The notes: generated from the sequence alone by a model not told the origin. A stretch of DNA of 64,000 nucleotides from Streptomyces sp. NBC_00259 (GCF_036181745.1 NZ_CP108080.1:1364001-1428000); one strand, 5' to 3'. Shown: positions 42,071 to 51,927, counted from the stretch's first letter. Program-made: numbers and translations.

Positions 42071-42268
42071 CTACCTCAGTGCCTCGCCCGTCCGCGCCAG
42101 GTGCATGGCCGCCTTCTCCAGGTCCTCGGCCGCGTGATTGATCCGTTCCGTCGTCGCGGCCACCTGGCGGCCGAGGCGCTGGGCCTCCAGGAAGACGCGG
42201 ATGCCGAGGACGCCGAGGACGGCGATGCCGAGGAATCCCAGGGCGATGGCGAGCATGGGCCAGAACAT
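42071..42268 (-). CDS. Small single-pass membrane protein
   Basis: 65 residues: an N-terminal transmembrane helix (MLAIALGFLGIAVLGVLGIR) followed by an amphipathic, coiled-coil-like segment (AATTERINHAAEDLEKAAMH). I do not recognise a named family. It lies between tatA and the zinc-ribbon/pafBC genes in the same direction; coding character is normal. Confidence 0.75.
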   Translation of the reverse strand: MFWPMLAIALGFLGIAVLGVLGIRVFLEAQRLGRQVAATTERINHAAEDLEKAAMHLARTGEALR

Positions 42269-42320
42269 GGTGCAGAGCCTAGGGGTCGGGGAGAGATCGG
42301 GGAGAGATCGGAGGGGGAGA

Positions 42321-42593
42321 TCAGACCGTGGAGTGGAGGCGCAGCGTCCGCACTCCGCCGCCCGTGAGGAGCTCGATGATCCGCTCCCCCGCGGGCTTGC
42401 GCACCGCCGTCCCGCACTCGGGACAGGTGAAGGAGTAGAACGTGGTCCGCCGGCTCGCCCCGATCGCGAGCCGCAGCGCGCCCGCCGCGAGTTCGAAGCG
42501 GGCCCGGCAGTCGGGGCAGGCGGCCTTGAAGAGAACCGGGACCTTGGGCACCGGAACTCCGGGCAGCACGGACATGTCCCTCATCGTTTCCAT
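42321..42593 (-). CDS. Small zinc-ribbon protein
   Basis: 90 residues from ATG 42593 (ATG 42584 and 42575 are alternatives; none has a strong ribosome site). Two CPXC pairs, ACPDCRARFEL and TCPECGTAVRK, separated by about 28 residues, form a likely rubredoxin-type zinc ribbon. The C-terminal helix is IIELLTGGGVRTLRLHSTV. Function unknown. It lies 25 bp downstream of pafC and is probably in the pafBC transcript. Confidence 0.75.
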   Translation of the reverse strand: METMRDMSVLPGVPVPKVPVLFKAACPDCRARFELAAGALRLAIGASRRTTFYSFTCPECGTAVRKPAGERIIELLTGGGVRTLRLHSTV

Positions 42594-42618
42594 TCGGTCG
42601 CGGTCGTCAGTCCGGTCG

Positions 42619-43575
42619 TCAGTCCTGGCCGTCGTACGCGGCGAGCGCCTCACGCGCCGCCCGCCGGGCACTGTCCGCCAGGTCCTGCGGGGCGACGATC
42701 CGGCCGTCGCGTCCCAGGCGCAGCGCGAGCCGCCGCAGCGACGCGGGCTCGGGGGTGCGCAGGGTGATCCGAAGACCGCCGTCGGGCTGCTCCTCCGCGC
42801 TGTCGTGCGGGTAGTACTCGGCGACCCAGCGGCCTCCGGGCCCGACCTCGACGACGACCTCCGGGTCCTCGGCCGACGGCTGCACCAGCCCTTCGGACAG
42901 GTCGCGCAGCTCCATCTCGGGCGGCGCGGACGGCTCGTCGAGCAGCCGGATCTCGGCCACCCGGTCGAGCCGGAAGGTGCGGCGCGCCTCGGAGAGGTAG
43001 CACCAGGCCTCCATGTACGTGTGGCCGACGGCGAACAGCCGGATCGGGTCGACCTCGCGCTCGGTGAGTTCGTCGCGCGCCGGGGAGTAGTAGCGCAGCC
43101 ACAGCCTGCGACGCTCGGAGATCGCGCGGTCGACGTCGGCGAAGACGCCGCCCTCGGACTCGAAGGTCACCGACAGCCGGGAGCTGGCGCCCGCCGCCTC
43201 GCCGGCCGCGGCCTCCAGCTTGGCGGTGGCCCGCAGCAGTGCCTCGCGGTCGCTCTCGCGCAGTCCGGGCAGCGTGGCGACGGCGCGCGCCGCGACCAGC
43301 AGCGCGGTCGCCTCGTCGGCGGCCAGCCGGAGCGGCTCCGCGACGTCGTCCGGGTTGTGCCACCAGATCCGGTCGCCGTCCGTGTCGATGTCGAGCAGAT
43401 CGCCGCCACGGAAGCTGGTCCCGCACATGGGCAGCACGTCGAGGTCGGAGATCAGTTCGTCCTCGGTGATCCCGAAGGCCCGGGCGACGTCCCCGACGCG
43501 TGCTCCGGGGCGCTCGCGCAGATAGGTCACCAGCGAGAGCATCCGCCGGGTCTGGTCGATGGCGTTCGCGGCCAT
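42619..43575 (-). CDS. pafC: WYL-domain regulator PafC
   Basis: 318 residues. An N-terminal winged helix (LSLVTYLRERPGARVGDVAR, then AFGITEDELISDLDVLPMCG) is followed by a WYL domain (about 140-215, RRLWLRYYSPARDELTEREV) and a C-terminal extension. In mycobacteria PafB and PafC act together as the activator of the main, LexA-independent DNA damage response, with the WYL domain thought to sense single-stranded DNA. It follows pafB by 17 bp. The open frame continues upstream through pafB, but homology starts at MAANAIDQ. Confidence 0.93.
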   Translation of the reverse strand: MAANAIDQTRRMLSLVTYLRERPGARVGDVARAFGITEDELISDLDVLPMCGTSFRGGDLLDIDTDGDRIWWHNPDDVAEPLRLAADEATALLVAARAVATLPGLRESDREALLRATAKLEAAAGEAAGASSRLSVTFESEGGVFADVDRAISERRRLWLRYYSPARDELTEREVDPIRLFAVGHTYMEAWCYLSEARRTFRLDRVAEIRLLDEPSAPPEMELRDLSEGLVQPSAEDPEVVVEVGPGGRWVAEYYPHDSAEEQPDGGLRITLRTPEPASLRRLALRLGRDGRIVAPQDLADSARRAAREALAAYDGQD

Positions 43576-43592
43576 GCTTGTACGAGTCCCCC

Positions 43593-44549
43593 TCAGCCCT
43601 TGGCCACGGCACGCAGCCGGTCCACGACATCGGCCCGCAGATCGGCGGGCTCCAGTACGACGACGTCCGGACCGAACTCCACGAGCCAGGCGTCGAGTCC
43701 GTGTCCGTACGGAATCTCCAACTCGTCCCAGCCGTCCGAGAGTTCCCGTACGGAGGTGGCACGCGCGCGCAGCGGGTAGCCGGCCCCGGTGCGCAGCCTG
43801 ATCCGCGCGGTGCGGGTGGCGGTCTCCCCGGCCCAGCTCTCGACGGTCTCCCGCACGGTGACCACGTCGGGCACGGTCGCCGTGAAGGAGGCGGCGCGCG
43901 AGCGGACCTTGCCGGTGATCCGGGAGAGCCGGAAGACGCGCTCGGCGCCCCGGTCGCGGTCCCAGCCCGCGAGGTACCAGTGGCCGCGCCAGCACTCCAG
44001 CGTCCAGGGCTCGACCTGGCGGGTCTCGGGCCGTACGGCGTTGGACTTGCGGTAGTCGAAGGTGACGGGCCGGCGGTCGCGGCAGGCCAGCATCAGCGGC
44101 TCGAAGGCGGCCTCGTGGACGGGGATGCGCGTTTCGAGGGCGCTGTGCTGGGCCTCGTACGCGTCCTCGGCCTCGGGCATGCCGGCCGCGCGCAGCTTCT
44201 GGAGGGCTCCGCTGGCCGCTCCGGCGAGCCGGGCCTGCTGCCAGACCCTGGCGGCCAGGCCGAGCGCCGCGGCCTCCTCGGCGTCGAGGGTGATGGGCGG
44301 CAGCCGGTTGGAGTCCCTGCGGGCGAGATAGCCGGTCTCGCCGTCGAGGTTCTCCACGGTGGCGATGACCAGTCCGAGTTCGCGGAGGTCGTCCTTGTCG
44401 CGTTCGAACATGCGGTTGAAGGCGTCGTCGGAACCGGCTTCGAGGTAGGCCTCTATGGACCCGCGCAGTTCCCGCTTGCTGAGCGGCCGACGCGTCCCGA
44501 GCAGACACAGCGCCAGATTCATCAGCCGCTCGGCCTTGGCAATGGCCAT
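43593..44549 (-). CDS. pafB: WYL-domain regulator PafB
   Basis: 318 residues from ATG 44549. A winged helix (MNLALCLLGTRRPLSKRELR, then AYLEAGSDDAFNRMFERDKD) and a WYL domain (about 150-220, VTFDYRKSNAVRPETRQVEP). It is a paralogue of PafC with the same length and probably forms a complex with it. Its gene precedes pafC in the conserved pafB-pafC order. The Pup-ligase gene pafA is about 1.6 kb upstream, separated by two FKBP genes. Confidence 0.93.
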   Translation of the reverse strand: MAIAKAERLMNLALCLLGTRRPLSKRELRGSIEAYLEAGSDDAFNRMFERDKDDLRELGLVIATVENLDGETGYLARRDSNRLPPITLDAEEAAALGLAARVWQQARLAGAASGALQKLRAAGMPEAEDAYEAQHSALETRIPVHEAAFEPLMLACRDRRPVTFDYRKSNAVRPETRQVEPWTLECWRGHWYLAGWDRDRGAERVFRLSRITGKVRSRAASFTATVPDVVTVRETVESWAGETATRTARIRLRTGAGYPLRARATSVRELSDGWDELEIPYGHGLDAWLVEFGPDVVVLEPADLRADVVDRLRAVAKG

Positions 44550-44625
44550 CGACGCCCTACCCGCCCTTCCTCGCACGTCCTCTGATCGTCGAACCTACCG
44601 CTACGGAGCGTCGTGGCAAAAGCGT

Positions 44626-44655
44626 GGGGCCCACGCCTGGAAAGGCGTGGGCCCC
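44626..44655 (-). terminator. Terminator after FKBP gene
   Basis: Perfect 13-bp stem GGGGCCCACGCCT (44626-44638) with AGGCGTGGGCCCC (44643-44655), loop GGAA, 28 bp beyond the FKBP stop and upstream of pafB. Confidence 0.88.
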
Positions 44656-44683
44656 ATCGTGACCGGTCGGGAACCGGTTGCGA

Positions 44684-45058
44684 TCAGATCGCGACCAGGT
44701 CGCAGACGAAGATCAGCGCCTCGCCCGGGGCGATGAGGCCGCCACCGGCGCCGCGGTCGCCATACGCGAGGTGCGCGGGAATGATCAGCTGGCGGCGGCC
44801 GCCGACCTTCATGCCCTGCACACCCTGGTCCCAGCCCTTGATGACCTGGCCGATGCCGAGCTGGAACTGCAGCGGGGTGCCGCGGTTCCAGGACGCGTCG
44901 AATTCCTCGCCGGTGGAGAAGGCCACGCCCACGTAGTGGACGGAGACCGTGTCGCCCGCCTTGGCCTGAGGGCCGTCGCCCTCCCAGATGTCCTTGATCT
45001 CCAGGTCGGCCGGCGGCTCGCCGCCCGGGAAGTCGATCTCGGGCTTCTCGATGCTCAC
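44684..45058 (-). CDS. FKBP-type peptidyl-prolyl isomerase
   Basis: 124 residues, a single FKBP domain without a signal peptide: VSVHYVGVAFSTGEEFDASW, VIKGWDQGVQGMKVGGRR, IPAHLAYGDRGAGG, FVCDLVAI. All usual aromatic pocket residues (Tyr, Phe, Asp, Trp) are present. A cytoplasmic proline isomerase/chaperone. It follows the FKBP lipoprotein gene by 43 bp. Confidence 0.95.
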   Translation of the reverse strand: MSIEKPEIDFPGGEPPADLEIKDIWEGDGPQAKAGDTVSVHYVGVAFSTGEEFDASWNRGTPLQFQLGIGQVIKGWDQGVQGMKVGGRRQLIIPAHLAYGDRGAGGGLIAPGEALIFVCDLVAI

Positions 45059-45101
45059 GTGTTGCTCCTTGCGTTCTTTGTGCGAGTCAACGCGGACAGT
45101 C

Positions 45102-46034
45102 TTACAGAACCGCCAGGATGTCGACGGAGAAGACCAGCGTGGACTTGGCCGGGATCGGGCCCCGGGCCTGGTCGCCGTAAGCCATGTCCGGCGGCACGAC
45201 GAGGAGGACGCGGCTGCCGACCTTCTTGCCCTCCAGGCCCTTCGACCAGCCCGGGATGACGCTGGCGAGCGGGAAGGTGACCGGAGCGCCCTTGGAGTAG
45301 CTGCTGTCGAACTCCTTGCCGTCCTTCCACAGGACGCCCTTGTACTGCACGGCGACGGTGTCGCCCGCCTTCACCGCCGGGCCGCTGCCCTCGATCACGT
45401 AGTTCGAGACGAGCTTGGTGGGCGCCGGCTTCTGGGGCACGGTGATCGACGGGGCCTTGCCGTCGGTGTTCGTACCGATCTTGGGCAGGTCGAGGTTGTC
45501 CTGGGCGACGTCGGTGCCCTTGGCGGTGGTGGGGAGGGTGGTCCCCTTCACGATGTCCATGACGAACACCAGCGTGGCGTTGGGCGGGATGTCGCCCTGG
45601 CCCGTGGCGCCGTAACCGAGCGCGGGCGGGATGGACACCTCCAGCCGGCTGCCGACCTTCTGGCCGTCGAGGGCCTTCTGCCAGCCCTCGATGACTCCGC
45701 CGCCGCCGATCGTCACCGGGAACGGCTCACCGCGGTCGAAGCTGTTGTCGAACGGCTTGTCACCGTCCCACAGCTGGCCGAGGTAGTTGACCTGGGCCTG
45801 GTCGCCCTTCTTCAGGGTCTGCCCCTTGCCCTCGCTGATGACCTCGACCTTCAGGTCCTTGGGCGGTTTGCCCTCGCCCTTGGCGAGAGTGGGCTTCTCG
45901 CCGAACTTCTGACCCGCTGTGATGGCGGGCAGTCCGTTCGACGTCGAGGCGGAGTCGGAGCCCTTGTCGTCACCGCATGCCGCTGTGGAGAGCAGCAGCA
46001 GGGGCACGACGAGTAGGCCGGCAAGTCGGCGCAC
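45102..46034 (-). CDS. FKBP-type isomerase lipoprotein with two domains
   Basis: 310 residues. Lipoprotein signal with lipobox STAAC (Cys20), a Ser/Asp-rich spacer, then two FKBP-like domains (about 70-170, AQVNYLGQLWDGDKPFDNSF; and 200-310, VAVQYKGVLWKDGKEFDSSY). Anchored outside the membrane, it should assist folding of secreted proteins. The second domain is closer to consensus. It is co-directional with the cytoplasmic FKBP gene. Confidence 0.93.
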   Translation of the reverse strand: MRRLAGLLVVPLLLLSTAACGDDKGSDSASTSNGLPAITAGQKFGEKPTLAKGEGKPPKDLKVEVISEGKGQTLKKGDQAQVNYLGQLWDGDKPFDNSFDRGEPFPVTIGGGGVIEGWQKALDGQKVGSRLEVSIPPALGYGATGQGDIPPNATLVFVMDIVKGTTLPTTAKGTDVAQDNLDLPKIGTNTDGKAPSITVPQKPAPTKLVSNYVIEGSGPAVKAGDTVAVQYKGVLWKDGKEFDSSYSKGAPVTFPLASVIPGWSKGLEGKKVGSRVLLVVPPDMAYGDQARGPIPAKSTLVFSVDILAVL

Positions 46035-46090
46035 GTGTTCCTCAGATCTCAGACGGCACTTCGGTCGCTCGACACTCTAGGCCGTGCCAA

Positions 46091-46119
46091 GGGCCCCGCA
46101 CGAGAAACGTACGGGGCCC
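46091..46119 (-). terminator. Terminator after pafA
   Basis: GGGCCCCG (46091-46098) pairs with CGGGGCCC (46112-46119), with extra inner pairing, 42 bp beyond the pafA stop. Confidence 0.7.
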
Positions 46120-46160
46120 GGGTGACTCTCCGGCGCTGCTGTTCCCCGGTCGGGGGGGAC

Positions 46161-47522
46161 CTACATTCCGGCGATCAGCTTCTCCACCCGGTCGTCGACC
46201 GACCGGAAGGGGTCCTTGCACAACACGGTGCGCTGCGCCTGGTCGTTGAGCTTGAGGTGGACCCAGTCGACGGTGAAGTCCCGGCGCTGCTCCTGCGCGC
46301 GGCGGATGAAGTCCCCGCGCAGTCGTGCCCTGGTGGTCTGCGGGGGCACGGACTTGCCCTCGAAGATCTTGAGGTCGTTGCAGATCCGGGTGGCCTGGCC
46401 TTTCTTCTCCAGGAGGTAGTAGAGCCCGCGGCGGCGGTGGATGTCGTGGTACGCGAGGTCTATCTGGGCGACCCGCGGGTGCGACATCGTCATGTTGTGC
46501 TTGGCCCGGTACCGCTCGATGAGCTTGTACTTCATCACCCAGTCGATTTCGGTGCCGATCCGGTCGAGGTCCTCCTCCTCGATGGCCTCGAGGGTGCGGC
46601 CCCACAGTTCCAGGACCTGGGCGACCGTGCCGGTGCGGATGCCCCGGCGGTCCACGAAGTCGACGGCCTTCTCGTAGTACTCGCGCTGGACCTCCAGGGC
46701 GGAGGCCTCACGGCCGCTGGCCAGGCGGACCTTGCGCTGACCGGTGATGTCGTGGCTGACTTCGCGGATCGCCCGGATCGGGTTCTCCAGCGTCAGGTCA
46801 CGCATCACCGTGCCCGCCTCGATCATGCGCAGCACGAGGTCGGTGGCGCCGACCTTGAGCAGCATCGTCGTCTCCGACATGTTCGAATCGCCGACGATGA
46901 CGTGAAGCCGGCGGTAGCGCTCGGCGTCCGCGTGGGGTTCGTCCCGGGTGTTGATGATGGGCCGGGAACGGGTGGTGGCGGAACTGACGCCCTCCCAGAT
47001 GTGCTCGGCACGCTGGCTGACGCAGTAGACGGCGCCCCGTGGGGTCTGGAGCACCTTTCCCGCACCGCAGAGGAGCTGACGGGTGACGAGAAACGGGATG
47101 AGGATGTCCGCGAGCCGGGAGAACTCTCCGTGGCGGGCGACGAGGTAGTTCTCGTGGCAGCCGTAGGAGTTTCCCGCCGAATCGGTGTTGTTCTTGAAGA
47201 GATAGACGTCGCCCGCGATTCCCTCCTCGTGCAGGCGGCGTTCGGCGTCGACGAGCAGGCCTTCGAGGATGCGCTCGCCTGCCTTGTCGTGGGTGACCAG
47301 TTCGGTCACGTTGTCACATTCGGGAGTTGCATATTCCGGATGTGAGCCCACGTCGAGGTAGAGGCGGGCGCCGTTGCGCAGGAAGACGTTGCTGCTGCGG
47401 CCCCATGACACAACTCGGCGGAAGAGGTAGCGCGCCACTTCGTCAGGTGACAGTCGGCGCTGTCCCCTGAACGTGCACGTGACGCCGTACTCGTTCTCCA
47501 GCCCGAAAATGCGGCGGTCCAT
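46161..47522 (-). CDS. pafA: Pup-protein ligase PafA
   Basis: 453 residues. Carboxylate-amine ligase of the glutamine synthetase-like fold: [14 protein letters not shown] at the start, catalytic Asp region [55 protein letters not shown], and the C-terminal helical domain. It joins the C-terminal glutamate of Pup to substrate lysines with ATP. ATG 47522 has no ribosome site; it lies 9 bp after the MFS gene stop, so translation may be coupled to that gene. It is separated from prcA by about 2.6 kb of unrelated genes. Confidence 0.97.
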   Translation of the reverse strand: MDRRIFGLENEYGVTCTFRGQRRLSPDEVARYLFRRVVSWGRSSNVFLRNGARLYLDVGSHPEYATPECDNVTELVTHDKAGERILEGLLVDAERRLHEEGIAGDVYLFKNNTDSAGNSYGCHENYLVARHGEFSRLADILIPFLVTRQLLCGAGKVLQTPRGAVYCVSQRAEHIWEGVSSATTRSRPIINTRDEPHADAERYRRLHVIVGDSNMSETTMLLKVGATDLVLRMIEAGTVMRDLTLENPIRAIREVSHDITGQRKVRLASGREASALEVQREYYEKAVDFVDRRGIRTGTVAQVLELWGRTLEAIEEEDLDRIGTEIDWVMKYKLIERYRAKHNMTMSHPRVAQIDLAYHDIHRRRGLYYLLEKKGQATRICNDLKIFEGKSVPPQTTRARLRGDFIRRAQEQRRDFTVDWVHLKLNDQAQRTVLCKDPFRSVDDRVEKLIAGM

Positions 47523-47531
47523 GACTGAACA

Positions 47532-48803
47532 TTACGCCCGATGGCCTGAGCTGAAACCGGGTTCGACAGCACCGCTTCGATCATTTTCATCCATCGACGC
47601 GATGTGTTCGGTGCGGCCGGGAGCTGCGAGGACCCTGCCGGTGGCCAGCAGGACGAGCAGTGCGGCGATGCCGCCGAAGCCGGCGACGGCGAAGCCCGCG
47701 GTGGTCCCGCCCAGTTCCACCGCCGGGCCGGCGGCGGCCGTGCCGACCGCGGCACCCACCCCGAAGGTGGTCACGAGCCAGGAGAACGCCTCGGTGACGG
47801 TGCCCCTGGGGGCGTGCCGGTCGACGACGATGAACGCGCAGGCGATCGCGGGTGCCAGGAACACACCGGAGACGACACCGAGCACGGTCATCGCGGGAAC
47901 ACCGGGGGTGAGCACGAGCGGCAGATAGCCGAGCGCCAGCAGGCCGGTGATGACGCGCAGTCGCCGCTCGGGGGCGCCCGCCCAGGTGCGGGCGCCGTAG
48001 ACGACGCCGCCGACGAGCGCGCCGAGGCCGAGGGCGGCCATGAACCATCCGTACACGGATGCCCGGCCGTGGTCGTCGGCGTACGCGTAGGCGGCGACGG
48101 TGATGGAGCCGAGGGCGAGTCCGACGAAGAAGAACGAGCCGAGCAGGGCGAGCAGACCGGGCGAGCGCAGGGCGCCCAGCCAGTGGGCCTCGCGGGGCGC
48201 GGAACGCCAGGTCCGGGAGGGTTCGGAGACCACCACGGAGAGCGCGCCGAGGACGCCCAGGACGTTGATGACGAGGAGCGCCGCGGCGGGTGACAGCAGC
48301 CAGACGAGGAGCGTCACCAGCAACGGACCGACGGTGAACATGACTTCCTGGGCGATCGCGTCCATGGCGTAGGCGCGGTGGACCCGGTCCTCGCGGTGGC
48401 CGAGGACGCCGGGCCACAGGGCGCGCAGTCCCCCTTCGAGGGGCGGGGTGAAGAATCCGGCGACGGCGACGGCCGCGTACGCCGCGGGGAGCGAGGCGAT
48501 GCCGGTGAGGGCGAAGACCGTCATGCCGAGCGCGGAGACGACGGCGGCGGGCAGCTGGACGCGGGGCTGCCCGTGCAGGTCGACCAGACGGCCGAGGAGC
48601 GGCTGTCCGGCGGCGGTGGCGAGTCCGTAGACGGCCGCGAGGGCGCCGGCGAGCGTGTAGCTGCCGCCTTCGGCGCGGACGAAGAAGACGATCGCGATAT
48701 GGGCGATGCCGTTCGGCAGGCGGCCCACGAGCGTGCCCGTGAGCAGGCGCGCCGCATGGGGGGCCTTGAGGATGTCCGCGTACCCGGAGAGTCCGGCTCC
48801 CAT
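47532..48803 (-). CDS. MFS transporter inserted at the proteasome locus
   Basis: 423 residues with about 12 membrane helices: LTGTLVGRLPNGIAHIAIVF at the start, the GRLVDLHGQPRVQ loop, and central and C-terminal helices of a drug/sugar-efflux-like MFS. The substrate is unknown. It is divergent from the LacI regulator gene, with an operator-like dyad between them, and its stop is 9 bp before pafA, so read-through may place pafA under this promoter. Confidence 0.88.
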   Translation of the reverse strand: MGAGLSGYADILKAPHAARLLTGTLVGRLPNGIAHIAIVFFVRAEGGSYTLAGALAAVYGLATAAGQPLLGRLVDLHGQPRVQLPAAVVSALGMTVFALTGIASLPAAYAAVAVAGFFTPPLEGGLRALWPGVLGHREDRVHRAYAMDAIAQEVMFTVGPLLVTLLVWLLSPAAALLVINVLGVLGALSVVVSEPSRTWRSAPREAHWLGALRSPGLLALLGSFFFVGLALGSITVAAYAYADDHGRASVYGWFMAALGLGALVGGVVYGARTWAGAPERRLRVITGLLALGYLPLVLTPGVPAMTVLGVVSGVFLAPAIACAFIVVDRHAPRGTVTEAFSWLVTTFGVGAAVGTAAAGPAVELGGTTAGFAVAGFGGIAALLVLLATGRVLAAPGRTEHIASMDENDRSGAVEPGFSSGHRA

Positions 48804-48841
48804 CGCTTCTGCCTCTTCCTCTCGGCGTCGCGAGGACGTTT

Positions 48842-48869
48842 TACGTATAACCTGAAGGGGTCATACGTA
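48842..48869. promoter_or_regulatory. Operator candidate between MFS and LacI genes
   Basis: TACGTATAACC (48842-48852) and GGTCATACGTA (48859-48869) form an 11-bp inverted repeat with one mismatch and a 6-bp spacer. It is AT-rich, placed between the divergent genes, and a probable LacI-family site controlling both. Confidence 0.6.
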
Positions 48870-48930
48870 CCATGTCCGCAGGCCGGGAGTCCACTCCGCG
48901 GTGCACGGGAAACAGAGCGCGGAGGCGAGT

Positions 48931-49956
48931 GTGCAGACCCGGGAGCCCGTCGGCGGCGCGCGGCCGACCAGCAGGGACGTGGCGCGGTCGGCCGGGGTGT
49001 CACAGGCCACGGTGTCGCTGGTGCTGGGCGGCAAGTGGCGGGGCCGGGTCTCCGAGCGCACCGCCGGTCTGGTGCGCGAGGCTGCCCGCGAACTCGGCTA
49101 CCGGCCGAATCTCGCCGCCCGCAATCTCCGGCTCGGCCGGACCCGGACCGCGCTCCTCGTGGTGCCGGCGCTGACCAACGAGTTCTTCGCCCGCGTGTAC
49201 GCGGGTGCGGCCGCGGTCGCCGCCGAGCACGGCTTCGGCGTCGTCGTGTACCCCTCCCCCGAAGGCATCGGTCCCGCGCGGGACCCCTTCGCGTCCGCGC
49301 GGGCGGCGCTGGACGGGGTGATCGCCTCCTCCATGGCGGCCGGGGCGCTGGACGCCATCCGCGGGGCGGATCTGCCGCTGGTGATGCTCGACAGCGACCC
49401 GGCGGATCCTGCCTCGGCGGCGCAGGTCAACCTCGACATCGCCGACGGTATGCGGCAGGTGACGGACCATCTGCTCCGCCTCGGCCACCGGCGCTTCGTG
49501 CATCTCGCCTCGGCAGTGCCCTCGTGGACCTTCGAGGTACGGGCCCGGGCACTGGCGGCGGCGCTGGGCGCGGCCCCGGACGCGGAGCTGCGCACGGTGC
49601 CTGCGCCGCTCGACGTGAGCGGTGCCCGGGAGGCCACCGAGCGGGCACTCACCGGGGCGGCACCCCGGCCCACCGCGCTGATCTGCGACGACGACGTCCT
49701 CGCGGCGGGGGCCTGCAAGGCCGTCCGCCGTCTCGGGCTGCGGGTTCCTGAGGATGTCTCGGTGACGGGCTTCGACGATCTGGCACTGGCGACGGCGCTG
49801 GAGCCCGAGCTCACGACGGTGCGGCTGCCGGCCGAGCGGGTGGGCGAGGAGGGCATGTCCGCGCTGCTCGCCGTACTGCGCGGCGAGTCCCCGGCACCGG
49901 GGGCACTCCCGGTGACGCTGATCCCCCGCGCCTCCACGGCCCCACCGGGCCTCTGA
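48931..49956 (+). CDS. LacI-family transcriptional regulator
   Basis: 341 residues from GTG 48931, with GGAGG 5 bases upstream; GTG 48901 is less well placed. An N-terminal LacI HTH with hinge helix (TSRDVARSAGVSQATVSLVL, then YRPNLAARNLRLGRT) and a type I periplasmic-binding-like domain (VMLDSDPADPASAAQVNLDI, FDDLALATALEPELTTVRLP). It probably represses the divergent MFS gene. The ligand is likely a sugar or nucleoside by family, not by direct evidence. Confidence 0.92.
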   Translation: MQTREPVGGARPTSRDVARSAGVSQATVSLVLGGKWRGRVSERTAGLVREAARELGYRPNLAARNLRLGRTRTALLVVPALTNEFFARVYAGAAAVAAEHGFGVVVYPSPEGIGPARDPFASARAALDGVIASSMAAGALDAIRGADLPLVMLDSDPADPASAAQVNLDIADGMRQVTDHLLRLGHRRFVHLASAVPSWTFEVRARALAAALGAAPDAELRTVPAPLDVSGAREATERALTGAAPRPTALICDDDVLAAGACKAVRRLGLRVPEDVSVTGFDDLALATALEPELTTVRLPAERVGEEGMSALLAVLRGESPAPGALPVTLIPRASTAPPGL

Positions 49957-50081
49957 ACACCGCGCAGGGCGCCCCCAGGACTGCCCCCCTGCGGAACCGC
50001 AACCGTGCCCCGGACGCGCCCGCGCCCCGGACGCTGGTGCGGCCGGGGCGCGGATGGTTCGGGCAGGGCCCGGGAGGAGAC

Positions 50082-50843
50082 CTAGGACTCGTCCTCGGGC
50101 TCCTCCGCGTCGGAGGGGACCTCCGTCGGGGTCGAGGCCGCGTCGTCGGCCTGGAGGAGGCGGGAGAGCTGGCGTCCCACGATCCGCTTGAACTTCCGCT
50201 GCTGCGGTCGCGTACGGTCCAGGATCGCGACCTCCAGCCGCTCCGCGGGGATCTCCCGCTCGCTGCCGTTGGTGTCGCGGGACAGCGCCTGTACCGCGAG
50301 CTTCAGCGCCTCGGCGAGCGACATCCCGTCGCGGTGCCGCTGGTCGAGGAAGGTGCTGATCTGCTCGGCGTTGCCACCGACCGCGACCGAGCCGTGCTCG
50401 TCCACGATCGAGCCGTCGTGGGGCAGCCGGTAGATCTGGTCGCCCTCGGGGGACGTGCCGACCTCGGCGACGACCAGCTCCACCTCGTACGGCTTCTCGC
50501 CGGCGCTGGAGAAGATCGTGCCCAGGGTCTGCGCATAGACGTTCGCGAGGCCGCGGGCCGTCACATCGTCCCGGTCGTAGGTGTAACCACGCAGGTCGGC
50601 GTAGCGGACGCCGCCGATCCGCAGGTTCTCGTACTCGTTGTACTTGCCGGCCGCGGCGAAGCCGATCCGGTCGTAGATCTCGCTGAACTTGTGCAGCGCA
50701 CGGGACGGGTTCTCACCGACGAAGACGATGCCGTCGGCGTACTGCAGCACTACCAGGCTGCGGCCACGGGCGATGCCCTTGCGGGCGTACTCCGCCCGGT
50801 CGGCCATGGCCTGCTGGGGTGAGACATAGAACGGCGTCGACAC
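50082..50843 (-). CDS. prcA: 20S proteasome alpha subunit
   Basis: 253 residues from GTG 50843. The N-terminal gate/alpha-ring motif ([23 protein letters not shown] in parts, then [20 protein letters not shown]) and [20 protein letters not shown] are typical. The C-terminus is acidic and disordered (about 225-253). Alpha rings cap the beta rings and dock ARC. Last gene of the pup-prcB-prcA unit, 62 bp after prcB. Confidence 0.97.
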   Translation of the reverse strand: MSTPFYVSPQQAMADRAEYARKGIARGRSLVVLQYADGIVFVGENPSRALHKFSEIYDRIGFAAAGKYNEYENLRIGGVRYADLRGYTYDRDDVTARGLANVYAQTLGTIFSSAGEKPYEVELVVAEVGTSPEGDQIYRLPHDGSIVDEHGSVAVGGNAEQISTFLDQRHRDGMSLAEALKLAVQALSRDTNGSEREIPAERLEVAILDRTRPQQRKFKRIVGRQLSRLLQADDAASTPTEVPSDAEEPEDES

Positions 50844-50905
50844 CGGCTATCCGTCCCTTTCTGTCAGTGGCGAGGGGTCACCGCCCGGCGGTGTCCTGGG
50901 GAACA

Positions 50906-51751
50906 TCAGAGCAGCGCGGCACGCGGGCCGTCGGGCTGCTCCATCCGGCGCTCCAGCACCGAGCGGGCGGTCTCGGCGGTCTCGGCCTCGGTCAGCTTGC
51001 GGAAGCCCTCGTCGGTGATGACCGTGACGATCGGATAGATGCGGCGGGCCACGTCCGGGCCGCCCGTCGCGGAGTCGTCGTCGGCCGCGTCGTAGAGCGC
51101 CTGGACGACCAGGGTGATGGCCTGCTCCTCGGTGAGGTCCTCGCGGTAGAGCTTCTTCATCGCCCCGCGGGCGAAGATCGAGCCGGAGCCGGTCGCCGCG
51201 TAGCCGTGCTCCTCGGAGCGGCCGCCCGTGACGTCGTACGAGAAGATCCGGCCCTTCTCGCGGTCGACGTCCCAGCCGGCGAAGAGCGGGACGACGGCGA
51301 GGCCCTGCATGGCCATGCCGAGGTTGCTCCGGATCATCGTGGAGAGACGGTTGGCCTTGCCCTCGAGGGAGAGCTGGGCGCCTTCGACCTTCTCGAAGTG
51401 CTCCAGCTCCAGCTGGAAGAGCTTCACCATCTCCACCGCGAGGCCAGCGGTGCCGGCGATGCCCACGGCGGAGTACTCGTCGGCCGGGAAGACCTTCTCG
51501 ATGTCGCGCTGGGCGATCATGTTGCCCATGGTCGCCCGCCGGTCACCGGCGAGCACCACGCCGCCGGGGAAGGACGAGGCGACGATCGTCGTGCCGTGGG
51601 GTGCTTCGATGACGCCCTGCACGGGGGGCAGGACGCGCTTCCCCGGGAGCAGCTCCGGGGAGTGATCGCCCAGGAAGTCCATGAACGACGACGAGCCGGG
51701 CGTCAGGAAGGCTGCCGGCAGACGCCCGGTGCTACGAGGGTTGGCTTCCAC
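50906..51751 (-). CDS. prcB: 20S proteasome beta subunit, with propeptide
   Basis: 281 residues from GTG 51751 (AAGGAA 6 bases upstream). A 53-residue propeptide ends PHG and the mature protein starts [11 protein letters not shown], making Thr54 the catalytic nucleophile. Lys in GDRRATMG and other active-site residues are in place. It forms the proteolytic chamber with PrcA. It lies 176 bp after pup; that gap may hold an extra promoter. Confidence 0.97.
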   Translation of the reverse strand: MEANPRSTGRLPAAFLTPGSSSFMDFLGDHSPELLPGKRVLPPVQGVIEAPHGTTIVASSFPGGVVLAGDRRATMGNMIAQRDIEKVFPADEYSAVGIAGTAGLAVEMVKLFQLELEHFEKVEGAQLSLEGKANRLSTMIRSNLGMAMQGLAVVPLFAGWDVDREKGRIFSYDVTGGRSEEHGYAATGSGSIFARGAMKKLYREDLTEEQAITLVVQALYDAADDDSATGGPDVARRIYPIVTVITDEGFRKLTEAETAETARSVLERRMEQPDGPRAALL

Positions 51752-51927
51752 GCGTTTCCTTCCGGATAGGCGGCGGCCCGCCTGCTGACGAGCCGCGGGC
51801 CGATCTTGCATGCATTGCACGGACCTTACCCGTGCCACCGCCGGTCATCCGTCCCGGTTCCGCCGACCTTGTGCGGACCGGTACCGGGACGGACAACTGG
51901 AGTTACCCCCGGCGAAGTTGGGGGAGG

